From Terriglobia bacterium (GTDB lineage: Bacteria > Acidobacteriota > Terriglobia > JAIQFV01): a DNA stretch of 63,781 nucleotides. How positions within the stretch are numbered: position 1 is the first letter of the stretch; each line of letters opens with the position of its first letter. The translations under genes were made by a program, and so were the position numbers. Where the stretch lies: assembly GCA_028716525.1 (NCBI GenBank), contig JAQUPQ010000023.1, forward strand, positions 1 through 63,781, read 5' to 3'. Positions 9,601-17,731 of this stretch are shown in pieces. Under the pieces are notes generated by a model. It was not told the origin of the DNA and did no database searches. It saw only the letters and a list, made by a program, of their open reading frames with translations.

Positions 9601-12600
9601 TGGCTCCCGTGCCGCTCTCATTCGAGCTGATTGCACCCGTCGTGTTGTTCTTCACCCCGGCGGTCGTCCCTTGGATGTTTACCTGAAGCGTACAACTCGA
9701 ACTCGCCGCCAAGCTCCCGCCGCTAAAGTTGAGCGTGGTATCGCCCGCCGTCGCATTCCAGGTTCCAGTGCACGTTGCGCTGATGCCGGTCGGGCTACCG
9801 ACCTGTAAGCCCGAAGGCAAGCTGTCACTGAACGCAATCCCACTGAGCGCGAGCGAGCTGTTCGGATTCGTAATCGTAAAGGTCAGTGTCGACGTGCCGT
9901 TCAATGGAATCTGGGTGGGATTGAAGCTCTTGCTCAAGGTCGGCGGTGAGGCCACCGTCAAGGTCGCGGTGTTACTGGTCGCGCCGGTCCCGCCATTGGT
10001 CGAGCTGATGGCTCCGGTGGTGTTATTCTTCACACCGGATGTTGTCCCCTTCACATTCAACGTAATCGTGCATGTGTTGCTTTGGACCGCAGAACGCGCG
10101 CGCTTCGCCGCCGCATTGATCGTTCCCCCCGTGAAGCTGAGCGTGGTATCTCCCGCACTGGGCGTAAACGTCCCGCCGCAGTTGTTCACCACACCCGGTG
10201 TCGCCCCGACCTGCAAGCCCGAAGGCAAAGTGTCCGTAAACGCTACGTCCGTCTCCGCCACCGTGTTGGCTGCCGGATTGATGAGCGTGAAGGTCAACGG
10301 CACCGTCCCGTTCAGCGCAATCGCCGGGGTCACTTTGCACTTGCCCGCACTGCCGGCGTTGTAAATCGACTGAATCTCAGGCTGACTGAGAGCGCGGTTG
10401 AAGACTTCGACTTCGTCGATCAGACCCGTGAATGGGAAGGACCTGCCGGCAGTGCCGGAGGAACCGATCTTCGTGCTCCCCCCGCCCGTATTTTGAGGTG
10501 TTCCCCCGGCATCGAATGTTGAATTGTGTGCCGCCGGAGCGTTGACGCCGTTGACATAGAAATGAATCTTCTGATCCGCACCCGCGCTTCCATCATACGT
10601 CATCGCGATGTGCTGCAAAGAGCCGGCTACGACAGCAGGGCTGTTGGTAAAATAAACCGTGAAGATGTTCGTCCCACTCTGAACAAAGCCCTGCAAGACG
10701 CCGGTATTGTCAACGAAAAGATAATAGTCGGTCACAGCCAAGGTGCTTCCCGCCTTCGAGAAGATCATCTGATTGGCCAGACTCGTCGGCTTGATCCAAG
10801 CATCAATCGTGAAGGTCGATGCCAGCGCCACACTATCGACATCCACATACTGATCTGAACCATTGAAGCTGAAGGCCTGACCGACTTCGCCTGCCGCAAA
10901 CGTCGCGCCAGCCTGCAGCGTGCCATTGTTGGCGCCCTGAATGTCATTTGCATTGCCGTCCCCCGGCCACCAATTCACCATACCCGATGGTGGTACGACG
11001 CATGCTGCAAACGATTTTTGAATGAAGGGTGGCGCCTCAACCGTCAGTGTGGCCGTATTCGAAGTCGTGCCCGTCCCGCCTTCGGTCGAGCTGATTGCTC
11101 CCGTCGTGTTGTTGCTGCTGCCCGCTGTCGAGCTCGTTACATCCACCGTGATCGTGCAGCTCGTGAGGGCCGTGTTCGACGTTGCCCGCTTCGGTGACGC
11201 CGCCAAACTCCCCCCGCTGAAGGTCAAGCTTGTATCCCCGGCGCTGGGCGCAAATGTCCCACCGCAGTTGGTCACCGCATTGGGCGGCGACACCACCTGC
11301 ATCCCAGTCGGGAACGTATCAGTAAATCCAACCCCACTCAACGCCACTCCCGAGTTGGGGTTGGTGAGCGTGAAAGTGATGGTGGACGTCCCGCCTGAGG
11401 GTATAGAGGTCGGTGAAAACGCTTTCGCAATGGTCGGGGGAGCGACCACCGTGATCGTGGCCGTGTTGCTGGTTGTACCGGCCCCACTCTCGGTCGAGCT
11501 CACATTGCCGGTGGTGTTGTCCTTGACTCCCGCAGTTGTTCCCGTGATCGTCACGCTGAACGAGCAATGGCCGGTCAAGGCAACCGAGCCGCCCGAAAGG
11601 GAGATCACCCCCGTGGAGTGAGTTGTCGTGAGCGTCCCATTGCATTGACTGGCACTTGAATCTGCCACCGTCAATCCAGCGGGCAAAGTGTCTGAGAACG
11701 CCACCCCGGTCAGCCCCGTACTCGCATTCGGGTTCGAAATCGTAAAACCCAAGCTCGTTGTTCCGTTGAGCGGAACTGTCGACGCGCCAAAAGATTTTGA
11801 GATAGTCGGCGGCAAGGGACGCACTGTGACTGAATTGGAGGCGCAGTCGTTGTTGCTTTCGTTGCTTTCGACCACCGAATTGTTCGGGTCGACACGGCAG
11901 ATTCCCGCGGCGCGTGGATTCGTGTAGGAACCCACAGAAATCGAGGTGACCGGCACAACCACGTCGAACTTTCCGGTTGTGGTCCCAACGGTCACCGTGC
12001 TGCCATTGGCTGTGCAGGTCAGTGTTTGACCACCGTTGATGGCGCATTGGATGCTGCCGCTGTTGGTCACACTGGTGACATTCGCCACGGTGGGCGTACC
12101 GTAAGAAACTCCGCCGCTATTGTCGAGATCATCCTGAAGGATGGTGGTTCCAGGAGTGAAAATTGCTCCGGAGTTTCCCGTGTTGGAAGAGGTCAGTGTC
12201 CAATTCCATCCCTGTCCCACGGTGACTGACCCGCTCACGTTGTTGGCCTTGCTGATCGTCAGGTCGGGGGCCGTGACTGTCACCGAGTCCGAATTGCAGT
12301 TATTGTTTGCCTCATTGGTTTCGGGGACCACATTACTCGGATCCACGGCGCACCCGCCGCCACTGCGCGGATTCGTAAAGGTGCCGATGGCACTCGGCGT
12401 GGACGTGAAGGTCACGTCGAAGGAGCCGGAGGTTCCAACCACCACAGTGCCGGTGGCGCTGCACGTCAAGGTATTGCTGGTAACGCTGCAACTGATGTTG
12501 GCGATATTCGTGATATTGGTTCCATTCCCTGCCGAGGGAGTTCCATATGAAAGATTGCCGCTGTTATCCAGGTCATCAGTCACAATGGTCTGCCCGTTCA

Positions 12601-14785
12601 GGAAAGTTGCCGTGGCGGAAGCTGAGCTATTGGCCACGTGAAGTTTCCACGTCCAATTATTTCCCAGCGTGGTCGCCCCGCTCACATTGTTCGATTTGGT
12701 GATGGTCAGGTCGGGCGCCGTGACGTTCACGCTGTTGCTGCAGCTGTTGTTGCTGTCACTGGTCTCTGGAATGTCGTTGTTAGGATCGATGGCGCAACTT
12801 CCGGCGCTTCTGGGGTTGGAATACGTTGCCACGGCGGTCGGCGTGGCGACAAAACTCGCGGTAAAGGATCCTCCGGAATTGATCACCACAGTTCCATTGG
12901 CGGTACACGTGAGGTTGGAGCTACCGTCAATGCCGCAACTGATCGTCCCGGTAACTCCGCTGACGTTGTTCTCAGCGACGGAACCATAACTGATATTGCT
13001 GTTGGGCAAGTTGTCGGAAATAATCGTCTGCCCGTTCGCATAAGTAGCGAATCCCGCGCCGCCATTGGCCCCGGTAAGGGTCCAAGTCCAGCATTGCGGG
13101 CCGCAGCTGCCCCCATTGGCAAGTTGGGTGGCGCCGCTGACGTTGTTGGTTTTGGTCGCCGTGAGATCCGGGCAATTGATGGTGACGGTTCCCGTGGCGA
13201 TAGAGTCGCCATTGGGAATGCCGTCGACTTTGGCTTCAGCCTTCCCTGTAACGGCGGGACTGCAATCGGCGCTGGTGCTTCCGGCTGTAAATGTCGCCGT
13301 GGCCTTGCCGTTGGATTGAATGGTCGTCTGCTGACTGGAAAGTGTGCCATGAGCCGCGTTGGCCCAGGTCACAGGCAGGCCGATCAGTGTGCTGATGTTG
13401 GCGGTCGTCAACGATCCGCCGTTCGAGTCCTGGAGAAAACTTGCCGTCAGGGTCGTGGACGCACCATAGTTCACAGCGCTTGGGCTTGAAGTCGTTTTGA
13501 GCACGATCCAGGGACTGACCGTGAGGGATCCGACACCTCCGGATCCGGAGGTTTTCGCAGCATCGCAGCCGGTGGGAGCCGTGCTGGGATCCACATTGCA
13601 ACTCCACCAATTCTTGGTGGCATCCACACTGCTGGCATCACTCTGATAATCGAGGCCGGCTCCACCCGCGGAAGCCGTGTTTCCATTAAAACGATTTAAG
13701 TTGATGGCATCGGTATGGGAGGATCCGAAGGCATCTTCCACATAGATGGCGCCGCCAAATCCCGCACTGGCAGCATTATTCGTAAAGGTATTGTTGTGAA
13801 CTGTAGCGGACCATGTTTCGCCGGTGTTGGCTCCTTGAATTTGGATGCCGAGCGCGCCTCCACCTCCGGGTCCGCTGCTGGGAGCGGTGGTGGAGTTGTT
13901 GTTAAAAGTGGAGTCGGTAATGCTCAAGCTGCCGGTAAGATTGACGAAAGCCTGCAGAAAATAAAAGACGGCGCCGCCTCCGGTGTTGGTCGTATCCACA
14001 TCGGAATTATTCGTAAAAGTGCTGCTGGAGATGCTGAGAGTGCCACCCCCGGAAAAATTGATAGCGCCGCCGGTTCCATTCCCGGCCGGTACTTGGTTGC
14101 TGTCAAACACACAATCTGTAATGGTCAGAGAATTGCTGGGTCCACCGCCAAGAATGGCCCCACCACCAAATGAATCCGAGCTTAAACTTCCCCCGGTGAA
14201 CTTCAAGTGCTGAATCGTTGTCACGACGTTTGCGTTTGTCCCCGGCGGGTCAATAAGAAAAATCCGATCCGTGCCGGTGTTTGTCATATTGATAATGGTA
14301 TTCGACGACGTGCCGGTTCCATTGAGGGTGATATTTTGAACATTGTTCCCGAATTGTATTTCGCCCAAAGATAGGTTGTAGGTGCCCGCGGGAATATTGA
14401 TTGTGGTTGTGCCGCCTGAAGCGTCCGCTTGTTCAATAGCCGCACGCAGGCTGCAGTGTCCGGTGCCGTCGTTGCAGAGGCCGTCTGCGGTGTTGGAATC
14501 ATGGGTGTCGTTGGTCGTATCAACTGTGAAAGGCCCCACAGCAAAATGAACAGCTTTGTTGGCGGTCGCATAAACCGGGGGATGATCCCCGTCACAACTG
14601 GGACGTTGTTTGCAAATGCCGGCAGCCTGCAAAGAAAGCGCCGGCAACAGGAAAGAGCTCAACACAAAGACCAGGGCAGCCAGGGCCATCCGTGAAGAAG
14701 ATTTCTGTGTTTTCAAAGAGATGCGCTCATGGGTTGGGTAAAAGTTGGCCCAGTGCTCCAAAAGGTTCGGCACGCGACTTGTCAT
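3614..14785 (-). CDS. Giant secreted repeat protein (CSLREA, beta-helix, DUF11-like super-repeat, two LamG domains)
   Basis: A 3,723-residue protein, probably exported and surface exposed. A hydrophobic signal segment lies at about residues 33-56 behind an unusually long N-region. The ATG at 14785 is preferred because GGGGAG lies 8 bases upstream, while the ATG at 14689 has no ribosome site. Order of parts: a CSLRAAIEQA (CSLREA-type) motif near residue 110; a glycine/asparagine-rich right-handed beta-helix to about 390; an Ig-like domain to about 545; three CARDB/DUF11-like repeats beginning PDLT (to about 960); twelve beta-sandwich repeats of about 125 residues starting PP-x-(I/L)-x-K-(A/S)-F (about 985-3010); one canonical DUF11 domain; a BACON-like domain (about 3130-3225); and two C-terminal modules with (V/I)ADGG. 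Two LamG/concanavalin-like domains (about 1268-1485 and 2290-2513) are nested inside repeats. Adhesion or carbohydrate binding is inferred. The gene follows three collar genes on the same strand and ends at a strong terminator. Confidence 0.9.
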   Translation of the reverse strand: MTSRVPNLLEHWANFYPTHERISLKTQKSSSRMALAALVFVLSSFLLPALSLQAAGICKQRPSCDGDHPPVYATANKAVHFAVGPFTVDTTNDTHDSNTADGLCNDGTGHCSLRAAIEQADASGGTTTINIPAGTYNLSLGEIQFGNNVQNITLNGTGTSSNTIINMTNTGTDRIFLIDPPGTNANVVTTIQHLKFTGGSLSSDSFGGGAILGGGPSNSLTITDCVFDSNQVPAGNGTGGAINFSGGGTLSISSSTFTNNSDVDTTNTGGGAVFYFLQAFVNLTGSLSITDSTFNNNSTTAPSSGPGGGGALGIQIQGANTGETWSATVHNNTFTNNAASAGFGGAIYVEDAFGSSHTDAINLNRFNGNTASAGGAGLDYQSDASSVDATKNWWSCNVDPSTAPTGCDAAKTSGSGGVGSLTVSPWIVLKTTSSPSAVNYGASTTLTASFLQDSNGGSLTTANISTLIGLPVTWANAAHGTLSSQQTTIQSNGKATATFTAGSTSADCSPAVTGKAEAKVDGIPNGDSIATGTVTINCPDLTATKTNNVSGATQLANGGSCGPQCWTWTLTGANGGAGFATYANGQTIISDNLPNSNISYGSVAENNVSGVTGTISCGIDGSSNLTCTANGTVVINSGGSFTASFVATPTAVATYSNPRSAGSCAIDPNNDIPETSDSNNSCSNSVNVTAPDLTITKSNNVSGATTLGNNWTWKLHVANSSASATATFLNGQTIVTDDLDNSGNLSYGTPSAGNGTNITNIANISCSVTSNTLTCSATGTVVVGTSGSFDVTFTSTPSAIGTFTNPRSGGGCAVDPSNVVPETNEANNNCNSDSVTVTAPDLTISKANNVSGSVTVGQGWNWTLTSSNTGNSGAIFTPGTTILQDDLDNSGGVSYGTPTVANVTSVTNSGSIQCAINGGQTLTCTANGSTVTVGTTTGKFDVVVPVTSISVGSYTNPRAAGICRVDPNNSVVESNESNNDCASNSVTVRPLPPTISKSFGASTVPLNGTTSLGFTISNPNASTGLTGVAFSDTLPAGLTVADSSASQCNGTLTTTHSTGVISLSGGSVALTGHCSFSVTITGTTAGVKDNTTGNVSSTESGAGTTSNTATITVVAPPTIAKAFSPTSIPSGGTSTITFTLTNPNSGVALSGVGFTDTFPTGMQVVSPPNAVTNCGGTFAPSAGDTSLTFSGGSLAASPKRATSNTALTSCTITVDVTSSTAGSSNNTTGAISSTEGGTGTTSNTATLTVEAPPFIQKSFAACVVPPSGMVNWWPGDGNANDIQGANNGTLQAGATFAAGEVGQAFSFNGSDQYVDVDSVALASTFTIDAWIKPTSLANQMIFSKAGSTLAVTDYYLFVDNTGVLQGFVQSGTNIFTVYFTNSPAVVAGSLQHIAMTYDGSAGADQKIHFYVNGVNAPAAHNSTFDAGGTPQNTGGGSTKIGSSGTAGRSFPFTGLIDEVEVFNRALSQPEIQSIYNAGSAGKCKVTPAIALNGTVPLTFTLINPAANTVAETDVAFTDTLPSGLQVGATPGVVNNCGGTFTPSAGDTTLSFTGGTINAAAKRARSAVQSNTCTITLNVKGTTSGVKNNTTGAISSTNGGTGATSNTATLTVASPPTLSKSFNPTQIPLNGTSTLTFTITNPNSSLALSGIAFSDSLPSGLQVGSPTGISATCTGTWNATAGDTTLNFSGGSLAASSSCTLQVNIQGTTAGVKNNTTGAISSNESGTGATSNTATITVVAPPTIAKAFSPTSIPAGGTSTITFTLTNPNSGVALSGVGFTDTFPTGMQVAATPNAVTNCSGTFTPAGGDTSLTFSGGTISAAPKRATSSIVSGTCTITVDVKGTTAGSKSNTTGAITSTEGGTGTTSNTAILTVVAPPSIAKAFSPTTIAVNGTSTLTFTLTNPSANTVQETGVAFSDSLPSGVQVAATPSASSGCGGTFAPSAGDTTLNFSGGTINTATKRAGPRTAANICTISVSVTGTTSGVKNNTTGAISSTNGGTGATSNTATLTVASPPALSKSFNPTQIPLNGTSTLTFTITNPNSSLALTGIAFSDSLPSGLQVASTPGASNTCNGTFAPAASDTTLNFSGGTLAASSSCTLQVNIQGTTAGVKNNTTGNVSSTESGAGTTSNTATITVVAPPTIAKAFSPTSIPLNGTSTITFTLTNPNSGVALSGVGFTDSFPSGMQVAATPNAVTNCSGTFTPAAGDTSLTFSGGAISAAPKRATSNIVSGTCTITVDVTGTTAGSKSNTTGAISSTEGGTGTTSNTATLTVVAPPFIQKSFASCVTPPSGMVSWWPGDGNTNDIVGSNNGTLQGGATFAAGEVGQAFSLNGTTADVFVPSSSSLNVGTGNGLTIDALIAPTDLTANHPIVEYSATSGSPQIGVHLWVNGPQVLFANLRDTSGTSHIISSGSVITLSAFQHVAVTYDKSDGVHGYATLYRNGVVIAGPTDLGLFTPKTDVDLYLGARVSNDFHNGNGARFQGLLDEVEVFNRALSQPEIQMIYNAGSAGKCKASPTIAVNGTAPLSFTITNPAANTTAENGVAFSDTLPTGLTVANSTSSVCGGTLTTTNPTGISLTGATINTSSQCQFSVTVTGAASGQYTNVTGAVSSTNGGTGNTASANLTVASPPTIAKAFGAAAIPLNGTSTLTFTIQNPNSGIALTGISFSDSLPSGLQVAATPGASDTCGGTFAPAASDTTLNFSGGSLAASSSCMLEVSIQGTTAGVKNNTSGAISANESGAGTTSNTATLTVVAPPTIAKAFNPSSSIPLNGTATLTFTITNPNTTAAGDLTGVAFSDTLPSTTGKLVVAPTPNVTNTCNGTVTATAGTGVISLSGGSVAHNSSCTLSVDVKGTAAGNAANTTGAITSTEGGTGTTSNTATITVVAPPTISKAFNPTLVAVNATSTLTFTLANPSANTVAESGVAFTDNFPAGLQVASPNGLVNGCGGTATAVAASSTVTLTGGTIATSSNCTITVNVTPVTAGDKTNTTGPVSSTNGGTGAASNTAVLAVEQADLQITKAGSAPTPLVGSTLIYTVTVTNLGPTTATGASWTDTLPSAMTFGSINNPAGWACSVTSGVVTCTKATAMAIHEVDSFTVVVTVNCGQADGTVVNNTARVTFPGTDPNPANNSATAPVTVSNPAATLSPSSVLFRSRGGMGSVQVGATSSCPWTAVSNDAFITVTSAASGTGLGPVTYTVGENLGSTTRSGSMTIAGQKFMVTQTAVSTDNSQAGCGVQGDGDCSFSTPGTGGNVEAGYATVQSSSGKSGSSDAVLNQLYGTAVFSLTQDNAVVSEAGVPVVTPTTSAEIFIDYRTNVQFKGSGLDAGVISINTGVAMVNVGTLAAHLTFTLQDATGAVTLATGHAVIPAGNHRALFIDQLSQMAPDFVFPSNFGTATKFGTLTITSDQAIDFVALRLTINQRGETLMTTTPVADLTAAATNAVANFPQVADGGSFTTTLVLLNTTNAVETGQVNLYRDDGTALLVHRVGDPAGSMSTFRYTIPVGGLYRLETDGAPAGINAGAMQVVPDAGTMTPQGAGVFRFAPIGVEVGSQIVVSESGVPAAIPTTHGLIYVDQANNHMTGLALEAPTSTPVHVTLRALEADGSTVVGSGSVDLVGHGHAARFVQEFITGLPAGFTGVLDLAATTPFAAVTLRGLTNSRGEFLLTTFPVADFARNAPVPILFPQIADGGGFRTQIILLNTASTPQNVLILFFGDDGLPLDVAK
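5755..11820 (-). repeat. Coding super-repeat: four A-B-C triplets of beta-sandwich domains
   Basis: Inside the giant gene, twelve repeats fall into three types by the motif near their end: A has ESG(A/T)G, B has TEGGTG, and C has TNGGTG with NP(A/S)ANT near its start. They occur strictly as A-B-C four times (approximate minus-strand limits 11820-9950, 9950-8755, 8755-6910, 6910-5755). LamG inserts lie in the C module of units 1 and 3 only. Stretches of several hundred bases are nearly identical between units, for example 7960-8240 against 9157-9430. Confidence 0.8.
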
Positions 14786-14992
14786 CTGAGGGGCTCCCCC
14801 ACTGATTCCGTTCTTGAAGTTTTAATTTGAGTTGATTTTAACGAAGCGGCGACGGTTTTCAAGCCTCCCGAAGCCTACTTCATTACTCTTTTACCCTTAA
14901 ATCCAACGTAATCCTGAGATGCTCAGAAGTCTTGGAATTTAACGGGCCACCCCGTTCGTAGTTCATCCCGCCACCAGAAACTGCTCGCCATC

Positions 14993-15520
14993 TCAGGTCC
15001 GTGGTGGGAAAACACCCTGCAAAGCAATGCAAAAACTTAATGTCAAGTAGGGCTGCATATTATTGTGGGGCTGTGAACCTCCCGTCTCTGCAAGAGCAAG
15101 AGCATTCATTTGCACATTATTCCCCGATGTAGGCGCATAAAAATTCGGCGCCGGTCTCTGGTTGGATGCGGCTCCCCAAACATGATTCGAAGGATCGTCT
15201 AAGCCTCCCGCCGTCTGAGCATTGACCGTATGGGTATGAGATGGAATTTCAGTGGTAAGTAACGTCACCGTATCTGACCCGCCCGTTTCACCCAGGTCAT
15301 GCAAGGACAGGCCGGGGCCTTGCCCCGGATGCATGGGGACAGACCCTTGAAAATTGGGTAGAGCAAAATTGGATTTTCCGTCGCCCCCGTAAGTTGTGCC
15401 CAACAAGGAAAAAAGTGCGGTATTTTGGCTGATGGGCAGGATCTGCCCATCACAAAATGCCCAGCCCTTGGGCGCAAAATTGAAAGGAAAAATCCTGATC
15501 TCGGCTACAAACGGGTCCAT
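14993..15520 (-). CDS. Phage tail collar domain protein, copy 3 of 3
   Basis: A 175-residue protein of the tail-collar/microcystin-dependent (MdpB-like) type. Its N-terminal third has the family hallmarks: EIRIFPFNFAPKGWAFCDGQ, LPISQNTALFSLLGTTYGG and a FALPNFQG strand. A central histidine-bearing segment (IPSHTHTV) follows, and the conserved end is FCIALQGVFPP. It has no signal peptide. A GAGGAG ribosome site precedes the ATG. It lies 18 bases downstream of copy 2, so the two are co-transcribed, and the giant surface protein gene follows. In phages the collar domain belongs to receptor-binding tail fibres. No other phage structural gene is present here, so a stand-alone surface or injection-related role is inferred. 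Confidence 0.85.
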   Translation of the reverse strand: MDPFVAEIRIFPFNFAPKGWAFCDGQILPISQNTALFSLLGTTYGGDGKSNFALPNFQGSVPMHPGQGPGLSLHDLGETGGSDTVTLLTTEIPSHTHTVNAQTAGGLDDPSNHVWGAASNQRPAPNFYAPTSGNNVQMNALALAETGGSQPHNNMQPYLTLSFCIALQGVFPPRT

Positions 15521-15538
15521 ATTGAACTCCTCGCTTCC

Positions 15539-16039
15539 TTAAGTCTGGGAAGGGAAAATTCCCTGAAGCGCAATGCAAAAGTTAATGACCAGGAAAGGCT
15601 GCAGATTGAGATGCGCTTGGCTGCCGCCTACCGACGAAATCGCGGCCGGATTCATGGATTCATTTGATGAAGTGGCATAGGGGCTGAACCCAGTTTGGCT
15701 TGCCCAGAGATTATTGGCCGGGGTATTCACGGTGGGGCTATTGGAACTGGCCATGACGGTATGGGTATGGCCAGGCAACTCATTCACATTCAGAGTGTGC
15801 GTTTGCTCCCCGCCTTTTTCACCCAGGGTGTGGTTGTTTCCCATGTGCAAAGGCACGCGCCCTTGAAGATCGGGTAGTCCAAAATTGACTTGTCCATCCC
15901 CGCCGTAGGTCGTTCCCAACAGTGAAAAAAGCGCCTCATTTTGGTTGATGGGCAGGAGTTGGCCGTCACACAAGGCCCAGCCCTTGGGGGCAAAACCGAA
16001 AGAGAACAATCGGATTTCACTTAAAAAGGGTTCTGCCAT
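15539..16039 (-). CDS. Phage tail collar domain protein, copy 2 of 3
   Basis: A 166-residue paralogue of the flanking genes. It shares LSEIRLFSFGFAPKGWALCDG, LPINQNEALFSLLGTTYGG, the LPDLQGRVPLH strand, LPGHTHTV in the middle and the terminal FCIALQGIFPSQT. It is closest to copy 3 in the first 70 residues, while the middle, where receptor contacts are made in phage fibres, is different. The start ATG has a GAGGAG ribosome site. The gap to copy 1 is 126 bases and to copy 3 is 18 bases. Function outside phages is not established. Confidence 0.85.
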   Translation of the reverse strand: MAEPFLSEIRLFSFGFAPKGWALCDGQLLPINQNEALFSLLGTTYGGDGQVNFGLPDLQGRVPLHMGNNHTLGEKGGEQTHTLNVNELPGHTHTVMASSNSPTVNTPANNLWASQTGFSPYATSSNESMNPAAISSVGGSQAHLNLQPFLVINFCIALQGIFPSQT

Positions 16040-16165
16040 AGAGGCTCCTCAACAAATCGTCAAAGATGAAGTCAAAGGTCTTGCCACGGATTCTTGGTTC
16101 TTGAATTCCAACTTGTCGGAGATTTGAAGCATCACTTCCTCACGACCACCCATACGCGCAGCCCC

Positions 16166-16663
16166 TTACGTCTGGCTCGGGAAGATTCCAAACATAGAAA
16201 TAATGAAATCGACCACCAGATATTGCATAAAGTTCGAGTGAGGCTGGCTCCCACCAGACGAGGATACCGCTGCTGCGTTCATGGTGGTGTTGGTCGCGGA
16301 GGCCGAATAGGCCTTGGCGGTGGAATTCGCCCACACATTTCCCGAGGCAGAGTCACTTCCACCCGATGAGTTCGCCAAGGGCGTGTGGGAGTGGGAAGGT
16401 ATCTGACTCGAAGTGAGTGTTACGGATTCCGTTCCACCGGTCTCGGCCAGCGTGAAACCGTTGCCGAAGTGAACAGGCACTCGACCCCGGAGGTCGGGCA
16501 ATGCGAAGGTTGACTGCCCATCGCCGCCGTACGTTGTGCCGATCAAATTGAACAGCGTTTCGAACTCGGAAATCGGCAGCAATTGACCTTCGCAAAACAT
16601 CCATCCGGACGGGGCAAAGTTTCCCGCGAACATTCGGATTTCACCGACATAGGGTTGTGCCAT
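16166..16663 (-). CDS. Phage tail collar domain protein, copy 1 of 3
   Basis: A 165-residue tail-collar protein and the first gene of the trio. It has VGEIRMFAGNFAPSGWMFCEG, LPISEFETLFNLIGTTYGG, LPDLRGRVPVHFG, a TETGG-type segment, IPSHSHTP and a terminal FGIFPSQT. It is the most diverged of the three: MFCEGQ replaces CDGQ, and ISMFG replaces IALQG. The ribosome site GGAGGAG lies just upstream of the ATG. The gene is transcribed away from the DUF6916-like exported protein at 17090 on the other strand, so the 16664-17089 gap should carry divergent promoters. Confidence 0.85.
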   Translation of the reverse strand: MAQPYVGEIRMFAGNFAPSGWMFCEGQLLPISEFETLFNLIGTTYGGDGQSTFALPDLRGRVPVHFGNGFTLAETGGTESVTLTSSQIPSHSHTPLANSSGGSDSASGNVWANSTAKAYSASATNTTMNAAAVSSSGGSQPHSNFMQYLVVDFIISMFGIFPSQT

Positions 16664-17003
16664 GACACTCCTCCACTTGTTGTGTGCGCATTCGGGGCGG
16701 CTACCCGACCGCCCGTGATTCGATGTTTATGCCATCAGCAAAAGTGGTTATTTCCCAGACACCAACCGGCCAGCCTCGCTCTGCTTCCAAAGCCAACATG
16801 AATCGGCCCACTCGCCGTGAGCCCCGCTGATGTCCAGGATGTGTTTCTTGGAAAGCTCGTTATAAAGGAGCGAACAATGAACTATGAATGCGGAAACACC
16901 ACAATTAAAGGGCACAATTTTTATGAAGCGGCGCCATTCTAAATCGTTCATTCGGAGCCCGTCAAGAAAGTTTCTCAAAAACACCGCGTGAATCTTTGCA
17001 CAA

Positions 17004-17009
17004 TATAAT
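17004..17009 (+). promoter_or_regulatory. Possible -10 element (TATAAT) in the 16664-17089 intergenic gap
   Basis: A perfect TATAAT lies about 81 bases upstream of the predicted GTG start at 17090. No convincing -35 box is found at 16-18 bases, so this is weak. The rest of the 426-base gap between the divergent collar operon and the DUF6916-like gene holds no gene that I can recognise. Confidence 0.3.
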
Positions 17010-17089
17010 TCAGAAAATTCTTGAAAAAAGATGGACGCCCGTATATGCTCCGCGCCACCGAAGAAGAGTTTAACTCGAGGGAGGATCGT

Positions 17090-17620
17090 GTGGACCTCAG
17101 TCGTCGAAAACTTTTGAAGACCGGATTACTGTCCGGACTTTCAGGAATCGCATTGCTGCGGGGAAAGTTTTTTTATGCCCAGGAGGGATTGTTACTGGGC
17201 CATGCGCCCCAACCGCCACTGCCTCCTGCCTCGATGAATCTGACGCCGCGCGATTTCGACGCCGTGGCCTTCTTGAAGCGATCGGATTTCTCCAGCCGTG
17301 TGGGTGAACCCTTTCTGTTTTTCTCTCCGGAGATGGGCCGAGTGACCTTGACGCTGACTCAAGTATCCGATCTGGTGCTGCCGGGCTCAGCCGACCATTC
17401 GGTTCCTCAAACCATTCTTGCTCATAATTCAGAGGACACCTTCTCGCTCTTGTTCTCAGGTCCCCGAAATCAACTCCTGAAACAAAACACCTACAAGATC
17501 AGTAATTCGAGATTGGGAAGTTTTGCCCTGTTGATTGTTCCCATGGGGGAAGATGCCTCGGTTTGTTTGTACCAGGCGATCTTCAACCGGGAGCTGCCGG
17601 TTTCGTCTCCTCAACCCTGA
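17090..17620 (+). CDS. DUF6916-like protein with twin-arginine signal
   Basis: About 176 residues. The predicted GTG start at 17090 has an ideal GGGAGG site five bases upstream and puts the twin-arginine motif SRRKLLKTG at the very N-terminus; an ATG at 17045 and a TTG at 17021 are in frame but have poor sites. A hydrophobic stretch and proline-rich linker follow the signal. The C-terminal half (F-x-x-R-V-G-E-P-F, V-x-L-T-L-T-Q-V-S-D, FSLLFSGP, LGSFALLIVPMG, YQAIFNRE) matches the shorter protein encoded at 18275-18577, so both belong to one family that I assign to DUF6916. Export in folded form is inferred from the Tat signal. It lies between the collar operon and the GNAT genes. The molecular function is unknown. 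Confidence 0.75.
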   Translation: MDLSRRKLLKTGLLSGLSGIALLRGKFFYAQEGLLLGHAPQPPLPPASMNLTPRDFDAVAFLKRSDFSSRVGEPFLFFSPEMGRVTLTLTQVSDLVLPGSADHSVPQTILAHNSEDTFSLLFSGPRNQLLKQNTYKISNSRLGSFALLIVPMGEDASVCLYQAIFNRELPVSSPQP

Positions 17621-17731
17621 GAGCCTTTTTCCAGTTCAATTTGTTTTGAAGAGCACGCTTCGTCAGGTGTGATGTGCCTCTCTCAACCCGCCGAAAGGAC
17701 CTTGTCTCGTAACCCGATCCTCACTTGGATA

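Noticed and set aside
14993-16663. Remnant prophage
   Set aside because: Only collar-domain proteins are present. There are no capsid, tail tube, terminase, lysis or integrase genes within the window.
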